The position numbers and the translations under genes are program-made. From Stutzerimonas stutzeri (GTDB taxonomy: Bacteria; Pseudomonadota; Gammaproteobacteria; Pseudomonadales; Pseudomonadaceae): a stretch of DNA of 64,000 nucleotides. Position 1 is the stretch's first letter, and every line of letters starts with the position of its first letter. The notes below the pieces were generated by a model. The model had not been told where the DNA came from, searched no databases, and saw only the letters and a list, made by a program, of their open reading frames with translations. Location: the NCBI RefSeq assembly GCF_018138085.1, contig NZ_CP073105.1, forward strand, positions 1,922,001-1,986,000. Reading direction: 5' to 3'. This document shows positions 34,915 through 42,964 of this stretch, piece after piece.

Positions 34915-36126
34915 ATGACAACCGATTGGGATGCGGGGCGACTCGACAGTGACTTGTCCGGCGCAGGCATGGACACATTGGCGGTTCGTGCCGGCCAGCA
35001 CCGCTCGCCGGAGGGCGAGCACGGCGAGCCGCTGTTCTTCACCTCCAGCTATGTGTTCCGCAGTGCCGCCGACGCCGCGGCGCGTTTCGCCGGCGAAGTG
35101 CCGGGCAACGTCTATTCGCGCTACACCAACCCTACGGTGCGCGCCTTCGAAGAGCGCATCGCTGCCATGGAAGGTGCCGAGCAGGCGGTGGCGACCGCCT
35201 CAGGCATGGCTGCCATCCTGGCGACTGTGATGAGCCTGTGCTCGGCCGGCGATCACGTGCTGGTGTCGCGTAGCGTCTTCGGTGCAACGGTGTCGTTGTT
35301 CGAGAAGTACCTCAAACGCTTCGGGCTCGAAGTCGACTACGTGCCGCTGACGAACGTGGACGACTGGGTGCCCGCGTTCAAGCCAAATACCCGGCTCGTA
35401 TTCGTCGAGTCGCCCTCCAACCCCTTGGCCGAGCTGGTCGATATCGAGGCCCTGGCCTCGCTCTGCCATGCCAAGGGCGCGATGCTGGCAGTGGACAATT
35501 GCTTCTGTACGCCGGTACTGCAACAGCCGCTGGCGCTCGGTGCGGACGTGGTCATCCACTCAGCGACCAAGTACATCGACGGTCAGGGCCGCTGCCTCGG
35601 CGGAGTCGTGGCCGGCAGAGCCGAGCAGATGAAAGAGGTGGTGGGCTTCCTGCGTACCGCAGGTCCGACGTTGAGCCCGTTCAACGCCTGGGTATTTCTA
35701 AAAGGACTGGAAACCTTACGGCTACGCATGCAGGCCCATTGCGCCAGTGCTCAGGTACTGGCCGAGTGGCTCGAGCAGCAGCCGGGCGTCGAGAAGGTCT
35801 ACTATGCGGGCTTGCCCAGTCATCCGCAGCACGAACTGGCCAGACGTCAACAGCGCGGCTTCGGCGCCGTACTGAGCTTCGAGGTGGCTGGCGGAAAGGA
35901 CGCCGCGTGGCGTTTCATCGATGCAACCCGCCTGATATCGATTACCGCCAACCTGGGCGACAGCAAAACCACCATTACCCATCCGGGGTCGACCACCCAT
36001 GGCAGGCTTTCGCCGGAGGACCGGGCGACTGCCGGCATCCGCGACAGCTTGATCCGCGTTGCGGTGGGGCTGGAAGACGTGGCGGATCTCAAGGCGGATC
36101 TGGCCCGGGGGCTGGCTGCGCTCTAA
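34915..36126 (+). CDS. metZ: O-succinylhomoserine sulfhydrylase
   Basis: A 403-residue gamma-family PLP enzyme that makes homocysteine directly from O-succinylhomoserine and sulfide, the methionine route used by Pseudomonas. Conserved pieces are NVYSRYTNPTVRAFEERIA, ASGMAAIL, the cofactor aspartate in MLAVDNCFCTP and the Schiff-base lysine in HSATKYIDGQGR, plus ITHPGSTTHGRL near the C terminus. ATG 34915 with AGGTGG upstream is preferred over GTG 34903. It sits directly after purF, as in PAO1 from memory. Confidence 0.95.
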   Translation: MTTDWDAGRLDSDLSGAGMDTLAVRAGQHRSPEGEHGEPLFFTSSYVFRSAADAAARFAGEVPGNVYSRYTNPTVRAFEERIAAMEGAEQAVATASGMAAILATVMSLCSAGDHVLVSRSVFGATVSLFEKYLKRFGLEVDYVPLTNVDDWVPAFKPNTRLVFVESPSNPLAELVDIEALASLCHAKGAMLAVDNCFCTPVLQQPLALGADVVIHSATKYIDGQGRCLGGVVAGRAEQMKEVVGFLRTAGPTLSPFNAWVFLKGLETLRLRMQAHCASAQVLAEWLEQQPGVEKVYYAGLPSHPQHELARRQQRGFGAVLSFEVAGGKDAAWRFIDATRLISITANLGDSKTTITHPGSTTHGRLSPEDRATAGIRDSLIRVAVGLEDVADLKADLARGLAAL

Positions 36127-36158
36127 GCCTTATCTAGCGATTGTTTCCCTCGTCAACG

Positions 36159-36187
36159 AACCCCGCGCATCGCGGGGTTTCGTTTTT
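36159..36187 (+). terminator. Terminator after metZ
   Basis: AACCCCGCG CAT CGCGGGGTT, a 9-bp stem with a three-base loop, followed by TCGTTTTT. Confidence 0.85.
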
Positions 36188-36265
36188 CAGGACGGAACGC
36201 TTGCAGGAAGGACGTTCGACGCACTAATCGGCGACCTGTGTCCTGTCTCGTATGAGCGGGTCAAT

Positions 36266-36305
36266 CGTTGCCGGCGACTGGCGGTGAGCCCGGTCGCCGG
36301 CAACG
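36266..36305 (-). terminator. Hairpin just beyond the gspD stop
   Basis: A perfect 13-bp inverted repeat (36266-36278 with 36293-36305, core TTGCCGGCGAC) and a 14-base loop, six bases after the secretin stop on the minus strand. There is no T run, so it may protect the mRNA or assist factor-dependent termination. Confidence 0.5.
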
Positions 36306-36311
36306 GCCCCG

Positions 36312-38582
36312 TTAGTCGCGTCCGGTTTCGAACTTGACGACGAACCCGTCCAGGCGCTGTTCATCGGAGAGTTGGTCGCGAAGCTGGCTGGCCTCCTGGC
36401 GCTCGCGCACCGGCCCGACGAACACACGGTGGGTTCGGCCCGTGGTTCTCAGGTAGGCATCGAAGCCCTCAGCCTGCAATTTCTTTTGCAGTGCGGTGGC
36501 GCTTTCACGGTTCTGAAAGCTGCCTAGCTGCACGGCCCACCCGGAAAGCAGCGAGGTCTGTGCTCGAGGCTGCGCCAGTGGTGTGGGCGCCTGTGGCGCG
36601 CGTTGAGTGGCGGGTGCTTTGGGCATCGCCTGCCGCTGGGCCGGCTCGTTGGAGCGAAGGTCGATCGCCGGTGCCGGCTGGCCCTGCCCATCGAACAGCC
36701 GTTCGGGGGTAGCCGGAAGGAGACTCGGGCTATCCGACCCGGTTTCGATGACCCGGATATCGCTGTATTTCTTCCCCGAAAGGGCTGCCAGCCCAGCGCG
36801 GTCGCGGATGACGGTCGGTCGCAGGAAGACCATCAGGTTACGTTTGACGTGGCTTTCCTGAGTGGAGCGAAACAGCGCCCCTAGCAGCGGGATGTCCCCC
36901 AGCAATGGAACCTTGGAGTTGGTCTGGGTCACGTCATCCTGAATCAGACCGCCCAGCACGATGACCTGGCCATCCTCGGCAAGAATGGTGCTCTTGATGG
37001 AGCGTTTGTTGGTCACTAGGTCGACTGCCTGTGCCGACAGGCTGGCCGACGGGGCGATCGAGGATATCTCTTGCTCGATTTCCAGGCGTAGCGTGGCGCC
37101 GTCATTGATGTGCGGCACGACCTTGAGCGTCACCCCGATATCCTGTCGCTCGATGGTGGTGAAGGGGTTGTTGGCACCGGACGAGTCGGTGGTATAGCTG
37201 CCGGTCTGAAACGGGACGTTCTGGCCTACCAGTATCTCCGCTTCCTGGTTGTCCAGCGTCAACAGGCTGGGCGTCGATAGCAGATTGCTCTTGCTGTTGG
37301 CGGAAAGGGCCGTGATCAAGGCGCCGAAGCTGCGCGTACCGACGCCGATGATGGCGCCATCGGGGAGGTCGCTGGGAATCTCGTCGTCACGGATCGCATT
37401 AAGCACGCTGCCCACCGAAATACCGGTGTTGCCGAAGCTGACGCCGCCGGCACCACCTGTGCCGCCCCGCGCGTCGACCGCCCACTGGACGCCCAGCGCG
37501 TCGGTGATATCGCCCGAGACCTCGACGATGGCAGCCTCGACCATGACCTGAGCGCGCGGAACGTCCAGCTGGCGCACGATCGACTCGAGGGTGCCGATCA
37601 GTTCGGGCTCGGCCAGCATGACTAGCGCATTGAGGCTCTCGTCGGCACGAATCAGGATGTTCTGTTGCCTGCCGCCCTGGACCTCGCCGTCCGCCGGGGC
37701 TGCAAGCTGCTCGGAAATGTCGCCCAGGGTTTCGGCCAGGGCCTTGGCATCGTTATGGCGCAGGCGAATGACCCGTGTGTTGGCCGAGCGAGTGCTCGGC
37801 GTATCGAGCGTGTTGGCGAGGCTGGCGAGTTTCTGCCGAGCTTGTTCGGGTCCGGTGAAAATCAGTCGATTGGTGCGCGAGTCGGCGATGATCTGGGCAC
37901 CGGCGGTGTCCTTGGCTTCGCCACGCGAAAGGGTGTTCCGTAGCACTTCGGCGATGTCCACAGCCCAGCCGTACTGCAGGTTCACCACGCTGTAGTCGTC
38001 GTTCTGGGCGCGATCCAGCTGGCGCACCAGATCCTCGATACGGGCGATGTTAGCGCTGCGATCGCTGATGATCAGTGCATTGGCGGAGCCGACGGCGGCG
38101 AGATGGCCGTATTGCGGGATCAGCGGCCTGATCAGCGGAATCAGCTCGGTCGCGGAGGTGTGCTGGACCTGGATGACACGGGTTTCCAGCAGGTCGCCAC
38201 CGGTCGGGCCTCCACCGGCCTCCGATTTCGCTTCGGCGTTGGGCACGATGCGCGCCACGTCACCTTGCGTAAGTACGCTATAGCCATGAGTGGCCATGAC
38301 GGACAGGAACAGTTGATAGACCTCGGAGAGCGACAGTGTTGTCGAGGACACCACGCTCACTTGCCCCTTGACCCGTGGGTCGACGATAAAGGTTTGGCCA
38401 GTCAACTGGCTGATCTGGTCGATGAACGCTCGGATGTCTGCATCCTTGAGGTTGATCGTCCAGCCATCCTGCTGGGTTTCACTCGGCTCGATACCTGGGT
38501 CGGCCGCAAACGAGGGCAGCGGAGTGGCGAGCAGGCCAGCGGCGAGCAAGGCTATGAGCGGGCGGGAAGGAAAAAGCGGCAT
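36312..38582 (-). CDS. gspD: Type II secretion secretin GspD/XcpQ with C-terminal SPOR domain
   Basis: A 756-residue outer-membrane secretin. It has a signal peptide (1-26), the N0 domain (INLKDADIRAFIDQISQLTG, about 42-110), N1-N3 modules (about 130-370), the secretin beta-domain (about 380-610, with LTLDNQEAEILVGQNVPF, IGVTLKVVPHI and VIVLGGLIQDD) and the S-domain region. A Pro/Gln-rich linker then leads to a SPOR domain at about 675-756 (WAVQLGSFQNRESATALQ, HRVFVGPVRERQEASQLRDQ). The last module is not part of ordinary GspD/XcpQ (about 650 residues). It closely resembles the SPOR domain of DedD encoded 4 kb away. It starts three bases after gspC. Confidence 0.93.
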   Translation of the reverse strand: MPLFPSRPLIALLAAGLLATPLPSFAADPGIEPSETQQDGWTINLKDADIRAFIDQISQLTGQTFIVDPRVKGQVSVVSSTTLSLSEVYQLFLSVMATHGYSVLTQGDVARIVPNAEAKSEAGGGPTGGDLLETRVIQVQHTSATELIPLIRPLIPQYGHLAAVGSANALIISDRSANIARIEDLVRQLDRAQNDDYSVVNLQYGWAVDIAEVLRNTLSRGEAKDTAGAQIIADSRTNRLIFTGPEQARQKLASLANTLDTPSTRSANTRVIRLRHNDAKALAETLGDISEQLAAPADGEVQGGRQQNILIRADESLNALVMLAEPELIGTLESIVRQLDVPRAQVMVEAAIVEVSGDITDALGVQWAVDARGGTGGAGGVSFGNTGISVGSVLNAIRDDEIPSDLPDGAIIGVGTRSFGALITALSANSKSNLLSTPSLLTLDNQEAEILVGQNVPFQTGSYTTDSSGANNPFTTIERQDIGVTLKVVPHINDGATLRLEIEQEISSIAPSASLSAQAVDLVTNKRSIKSTILAEDGQVIVLGGLIQDDVTQTNSKVPLLGDIPLLGALFRSTQESHVKRNLMVFLRPTVIRDRAGLAALSGKKYSDIRVIETGSDSPSLLPATPERLFDGQGQPAPAIDLRSNEPAQRQAMPKAPATQRAPQAPTPLAQPRAQTSLLSGWAVQLGSFQNRESATALQKKLQAEGFDAYLRTTGRTHRVFVGPVRERQEASQLRDQLSDEQRLDGFVVKFETGRD

Positions 38583-38585
38583 CGG

Positions 38586-39257
38586 TCAATTGTCTTCCGT
38601 GGGTTGTTCATCGGAGGGCAGGGCTTCGGGCGAATCATTGACTCCTTCCATCTGCTGGCGGAGCGCTTCCATCTGCTGCTGAAGCATCTCGGCCTGCGGA
38701 TCCGGCTGGTCCGTAGCCGCCGGTTCACTGTAGTCCGGTAGCGTATCGGGCATGGCCGTGGCGGTGCGAGTGCTTGGGAAATACAGGCTCTCGATACGCC
38801 CACCCCGTGATATTTCAACGCGATCGGGATGGACGCTGTACAGGCGCACGCCTTGTTCCAGCTCCTGTTCGACGCCGTACAGTTTGGGCGGCTGGCCATT
38901 TATCTGGATGATAGCGGTGGACCGCGTCGGGTCGGCATGCACGAAGCTGCCGAGCAAAGTCAGGTCGCTGCTCGAAGTACCGGGAGCATAGACCGGGTCG
39001 CTGGTCGTGGATGTGCCGAACAGGCGCTCCATACGCTGCAGGTCCGGCGCCACGCCGGCGGGCTGATCAGCTTCCACGGTATCTGTCGCGGGCGCCTGGG
39101 TAAGTTGGAGCCACTCTCTGATCTGGCCCGCAAGGTATAGGCCGAACAACAGGACGATGAGTGCGCTGACGATCAGAGGCGCGCGCTGATGAATGTTCTG
39201 CAGTGCTGCGGGGGAAGCCAAGCTAGGCACTCCGTGAAGCCAGATGATGACGGGCAT
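38586..39257 (-). CDS. gspC: Type II secretion inner-membrane protein GspC/XcpP
   Basis: A 223-residue bitopic protein. One transmembrane helix (about 22-42, LIVSALIVLLFGLYLAGQI) is followed by the periplasmic homology region (APGTSSSDLTLLGSFVHADP, then AIIQINGQPPKLYGV and VEISRGGRIESLYF). A C-terminal coiled coil (EMLQQQMEALRQQME) replaces the PDZ domain, as in XcpP. It links the inner-membrane assembly to the secretin N0 domain. The start is uncertain; I use ATG 39257. It is paired with gspD in one operon, but xcpR-Z homologues are not beside it. Confidence 0.85.
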   Translation of the reverse strand: MPVIIWLHGVPSLASPAALQNIHQRAPLIVSALIVLLFGLYLAGQIREWLQLTQAPATDTVEADQPAGVAPDLQRMERLFGTSTTSDPVYAPGTSSSDLTLLGSFVHADPTRSTAIIQINGQPPKLYGVEQELEQGVRLYSVHPDRVEISRGGRIESLYFPSTRTATAMPDTLPDYSEPAATDQPDPQAEMLQQQMEALRQQMEGVNDSPEALPSDEQPTEDN

Positions 39258-39580
39258 TGTCGCAAGGCCGCGATAATGCTGTTGCCGAATGACTGCGAGC
39301 GGCAGGGCGCACTGGCAGCTTAGACCGGAACCATGCAAAGAAGCACCTGAGTATGCAAGTGCAACTGACTGTTTTACCGGCCAAAGGTGCCCGATGGCAG
39401 GTTATTCTCATCCGTGATTGCAAGTGGCCGTCATTTTTGAAGAAATAACGCAGCGCACTGTTGACTTGGTTTCAGTGGGTGCGTAAATTGCGCGCCTCGC
39501 AAGGCGATCAGCCGGTTGGTTCTTCGGTCGATACTGTTTCAATTCAGGCCTTGCGAGTCGGGCGAAAGCCCGGCCGATGC
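39258..39580. other. Region between gspC and tRNA-Asp, no gene seen
   Basis: These 323 bp hold the tRNA-Asp promoter on the plus strand and presumably the gspC promoter on the minus strand, which I could not define. No coding frame is convincing. In P. aeruginosa the divergent xcpR-Z operon would begin around here; no trace of it is seen. Confidence 0.6.
39461..39489 (+). promoter_or_regulatory. Promoter of tRNA-Asp
   Basis: TTGACT (39461-39466), 17 bases, TAAATT (39484-39489), with a GC-rich discriminator (GCGCGCC) downstream, typical of stringently controlled stable-RNA promoters. About 85 nt of leader precede the tRNA. Confidence 0.75.
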
Positions 39581-39657
39581 GCAGCGGTAGTTCAGTCGGT
39601 TAGAATACCGGCCTGTCACGCCGGGGGTCGCGGGTTCGAGTCCCGTCCGCTGCGCCA
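39581..39657 (+). tRNA. tRNA-Asp (GUC)
   Basis: A 77-nt cloverleaf with acceptor GCAGCGG/CCGCTGC, discriminator G, encoded CCA and anticodon GTC in CCTGTCACGCC. The T-loop GGTTCGAGTCC and D-loop AGTCGGTTAGA are standard. It has its own promoter and terminator. Confidence 0.96.
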
Positions 39658-39694
39658 TATTCGCTCCAGTTCACTGAACGACTGGAGCCTCGCT

Positions 39695-39722
39695 AAAAGC
39701 GGCCTTAGGGCCGCTTTTTTCG
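39695..39722 (+). terminator. Terminator of tRNA-Asp
   Basis: AAAAGCGGCC TTA GGGCCGCTTTTTT: GC-rich stem, tiny loop and six T. Confidence 0.88.
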
Positions 39723-39972
39723 TTTCAGCGGTCCTTCCAAGGCGTTTGTCCAGACGTCGGTGTGGACGGCTCGCTCATCGCACCTTTGGTCCCGTTGAGC
39801 CCCAAACCAAGCGGCATTCAGCCGCTGTCATTGACCGTTATCAACCTTGCGCCTTGTTCGACTGTGACGACTGGTCACGCCTATCGGAGCGCACCCTTGC
39901 GCGTTACTGCTGTCATTATGCGTGATGACATCAATGGCCAGGGGCAAGCGGCCGACTGACGAGGGGTTTTTA

Positions 39973-41412
39973 ATGTTCGGTTTGGAAGCGCTCGAGCTTG
40001 CGCGGATTCAGTTCGCGTTCACCATCTCCTTCCATATCATCTTTCCGGCGATAACGATCGGCTTGGCCAGTTTCCTGGCTGTGCTGGAAGGGCTGTGGCT
40101 GAAGACCAAGCGCCAGGTCTACCGCGACCTCTATCATTTCTGGTTGAAGATCTTCGCCGTCAACTTCGGTATGGGTGTGGTCTCTGGCATCGTCATGGCC
40201 TACCAGTTCGGCACCAACTGGAGCGCCTACGCCGAGTTCGCCGGTGGCGTGACGGGCCCCTTGTTGGCATACGAGGTGCTGACCGCGTTCTTCCTCGAGG
40301 CCGGATTCCTCGGCGTAATGCTGTTCGGCTGGAACCGTGTCGGTGCCGGGCTGCACTTTTTCTCAACGCTGATGGTTGCGGTCGGTACGCTGATTTCGAC
40401 GTTCTGGATCCTCGCCTCGAACAGCTGGATGCACACCCCCCAGGGGCACGAAATCATCGATGGCATCGTGGTTCCGGTCGATTGGCTGGCGATCATCTTC
40501 AACCCGTCCTTTCCCTATCGCCTGACGCACATGGCAATTGCCGCGTTCCTCGCGACGGCATTCATGGTCGGGGCTTCGGCAGCCTGGCATCTGCTGCGCG
40601 GCAATGACAATCCGGCGATACGCAAGATGTTTTCCATGGCGATGTGGATGGCGCTGATCGTGGCACCGATCCAGGCGGTGGTCGGTGACTTCCACGGCCT
40701 GAACACGCTTGAACACCAACCGGCCAAGATCGCCGCGATGGAAGGGCACTGGGACAATTCGTCGGGTGAACCGACGCCACTGCTGATCTTTGGCTGGCCC
40801 GACATGGAGCGTGAAGAAACGCGCTACAAGATCGAGATCCCCTATCTGGGCAGCCTGATCCTCAAGCACAGCCTCTCCGAACAGATACCGGCGCTCAAGG
40901 ATTTCCCTCGGGAAGATCGGCCCAATTCGACCATCGTATTCTGGACGTTCCGGGTCATGGTCGCGCTGGGTATGCTGATGATCCTCACTGGCGTCTGGAG
41001 TCTCTGGCTGCGGCGTGGTGGCAGACTGTTCCATACCAGGCCTTTTCTGCGACTGGCGTTGTGCATGGGGCCGTCGGGCGTGATCGCGATCCTGGCGGGG
41101 TGGATCACCACTGAAGTCGGCCGCCAGCCCTGGGTGGTCTACGGCGTCATGCGTACGGCCGATGCGGTGTCGAATCACGGTGCCGACCAGTTGGGCCTGA
41201 CCCTTGCGATGTTCGTCCTGATCTATTTCGCCGTGTTCGGCATCGGCTTGCTCTACGTCCTGCGGCTGATCGCCAAGGGTCCGATCATCAACGAGGGCGA
41301 TGAAAAGGGCGCTGGCGGGCCGGGCGAAAAACGTACACCGATGCGGCCGCTGTCCGCTGCCGACGAGGCGATCCCGCACGAACATGGCGACCAACTGGGC
41401 GAGAGGAATTGA
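39973..41412 (+). CDS. cioA: Cyanide-insensitive cytochrome bd oxidase subunit I
   Basis: A 479-residue quinol oxidase subunit with about nine transmembrane helices. The heme-ligand histidine region is ARIQFAFTISFHIIFPA, the GRQPWVVYGVMRT signature is present, and the Q-loop (around 255-315, after EGHWDNSSGEP) is short. A short loop and this length (E. coli CydA about 522) place it with CioA. It oxidises quinol and reduces oxygen at high affinity with resistance to cyanide. ATG 39973 has GAGGGG upstream. cioB begins three bases after the stop. Confidence 0.93.
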   Translation: MFGLEALELARIQFAFTISFHIIFPAITIGLASFLAVLEGLWLKTKRQVYRDLYHFWLKIFAVNFGMGVVSGIVMAYQFGTNWSAYAEFAGGVTGPLLAYEVLTAFFLEAGFLGVMLFGWNRVGAGLHFFSTLMVAVGTLISTFWILASNSWMHTPQGHEIIDGIVVPVDWLAIIFNPSFPYRLTHMAIAAFLATAFMVGASAAWHLLRGNDNPAIRKMFSMAMWMALIVAPIQAVVGDFHGLNTLEHQPAKIAAMEGHWDNSSGEPTPLLIFGWPDMEREETRYKIEIPYLGSLILKHSLSEQIPALKDFPREDRPNSTIVFWTFRVMVALGMLMILTGVWSLWLRRGGRLFHTRPFLRLALCMGPSGVIAILAGWITTEVGRQPWVVYGVMRTADAVSNHGADQLGLTLAMFVLIYFAVFGIGLLYVLRLIAKGPIINEGDEKGAGGPGEKRTPMRPLSAADEAIPHEHGDQLGERN

Positions 41413-41414
41413 AT

Positions 41415-42422
41415 ATGGGTGTCGATCTTTCGCTGATCTGGGCGATCATCATCATCTTCGGCATCATGATGTACGTAGTGATGGACGGCTTCGATCTGGG
41501 TATCGGAATTCTGTTTCCGTTCCTGAACGACAGCTCCGAGCGCGACGTGGCCATGAACACCGTTGCGCCCATCTGGGATGGCAACGAAACCTGGCTGGTA
41601 CTCGGCGGGGCCGGGCTGTTCGCCGCGTTCCCGCTGGCTTACTCGGTGGTTCTCTCGGCGCTTTATCTGCCGATCATCTTCATGTTGATGGGGCTGATCT
41701 TTCGCGGTGTTGCGTTCGAGTTCCGCTTCAAGGCCAGTCCCGCGCGCCAGCACATCTGGGACAAGGCGTTCATTGGCGGCTCGTTGGCGGCGACCTTCTT
41801 CCAGGGTGTCGCCCTGGGCGCCTTCATCCATGGTTTCCCGGTGGAAGGTCGCGCCTATGCCGGCGGCGCGCTGGACTGGCTCAGCCCCTTTTCGATTTTT
41901 TGCGGGCTGGCCCTGATCGTTGCCTATGCCTTGCTGGGCTGCACCTGGCTGATCATGAAAACTGCCGGCGAGTTGCAGCAGCGCATGCATGATATCGGTA
42001 TTCCCCTGGTGTGGGCGGTATTGGCGGTAACGGGCGTTGTGAGCATCTGGACACCCCTGACGCATCCGGACATCGCCGAGCGCTGGTTCAGCATGCCGAA
42101 TCTGATCCTGTTCATGCCGGTGCCTATCCTCGTGCTGCTTTGTACCTTCGGTCTGCTGCGATCGATTGCCCGCTACGCACATTATTCGCCCTTCCTGTTC
42201 ACCCTGGCGCTGATATTCCTTGGGTACAGCGGGCTGGGCATCAGCCTCTGGCCGAACATCATTCCGCCCTCGGTCAGCATCTGGGAAGCCGCCGCGCCGC
42301 CACAGAGCCAGGGCTTTACTCTGGTCGGCGCGCTGCTGATCATCCCGCTGATCCTCATGTACACCGCCTGGAGCTACTACGTATTCCGCGGCAAGGTCAG
42401 CGCTGACGACGGTTATCACTGA
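41415..42422 (+). CDS. cioB: Cyanide-insensitive cytochrome bd oxidase subunit II
   Basis: A 335-residue polytopic protein (about eight to nine helices) starting MGVDLSLIWAIIIIFGIMMY, with the conserved MDGFDLGIGILFPF and PIWDGNETWLVLGGAGLFAAFP. It supports heme assembly and forms the membrane heterodimer with CioA. GAGAGG precedes ATG 41415, and the gene overlaps nothing. A 52-codon gene follows 24 bp later, completing the usual three-gene cluster. Confidence 0.95.
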   Translation: MGVDLSLIWAIIIIFGIMMYVVMDGFDLGIGILFPFLNDSSERDVAMNTVAPIWDGNETWLVLGGAGLFAAFPLAYSVVLSALYLPIIFMLMGLIFRGVAFEFRFKASPARQHIWDKAFIGGSLAATFFQGVALGAFIHGFPVEGRAYAGGALDWLSPFSIFCGLALIVAYALLGCTWLIMKTAGELQQRMHDIGIPLVWAVLAVTGVVSIWTPLTHPDIAERWFSMPNLILFMPVPILVLLCTFGLLRSIARYAHYSPFLFTLALIFLGYSGLGISLWPNIIPPSVSIWEAAAPPQSQGFTLVGALLIIPLILMYTAWSYYVFRGKVSADDGYH

Positions 42423-42446
42423 TTCGGCCTCGCCAGGGAGCCCTTT

Positions 42447-42605
42447 ATGCAGCAAAAGCACGAAGATGGTGCATCGGAGCCCAAGCCACTCTGGAAGCGT
42501 ATGACCTGGCTCGTGGTGATCTGGTCGGCTAGCGTCCTCGCGCTCGGCGTAGTCGCCTGGGCGCTACGGCAGTTCATGACGGCGGCGGGCCTGGTGACGC
42601 CCTGA
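42447..42605 (+). CDS. Small membrane subunit of cytochrome bd (DUF2474/CydX-like)
   Basis: A 52-residue protein with a polar N terminus (MQQKHEDGASEPKPLWKRM), one transmembrane helix (about 20-40, TWLVVIWSASVLALGVVAW) and a short tail. AGGGAG lies seven bases upstream of the ATG. DUF2474 proteins of this size follow cioAB in Pseudomonas and are thought to play the part of CydX. Easily missed because of its length. Confidence 0.8.
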   Translation: MQQKHEDGASEPKPLWKRMTWLVVIWSASVLALGVVAWALRQFMTAAGLVTP

Positions 42606-42834
42606 CCCGCGCCCGTTCGCGTGCGGCGATTGGGCGCGTTGTAGCTGTCAGGCGCTTGGGTTATTCAGTCTGCAATGGCCGGTGTGAGTGGGTTCATGTC
42701 GCTGACATCTTCCCGCGTTAAATTGCCTGGCATGAACATTGTTAGCACTGATGCAAGGTCTTACGAGCCGATCGGCGCGGTTCTGCCGATACCTTCGTTT
42801 GGATCACTGCATACCCAGCAAGAGGATCGCTTCT

Positions 42835-42921
42835 ATGGATGACTATCAAGACGAAATTCTCGAATGGCATGCGGCGGAGCAGGACGGTCCAGAGCCGGCC
42901 GAGGACGCCTTTGAACTCTAG
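42835..42921 (+). CDS. Very small acidic protein
   Basis: 28 residues, starting MDDYQDEILEWHAAEQD and ending in DAFEL, strongly acidic (11 D/E). AGAGG lies eight bases upstream of ATG 42835. The frame also opens further upstream (42739), but that part looks random. Tiny acidic proteins of this type seem familiar from pseudomonads, though I cannot name one. It lies between cioAB and the convergent AraC gene. Confidence 0.45.
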   Translation: MDDYQDEILEWHAAEQDGPEPAEDAFEL

Positions 42922-42964
42922 GCCCTCGCCACGGATGCGTTGAGCCTGGCCTGGGTTCGGTCGC

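Noticed and set aside
33634..35022. 462-residue minus frame opposite purF
   Set aside because: Antisense to purF, without recognisable motifs.
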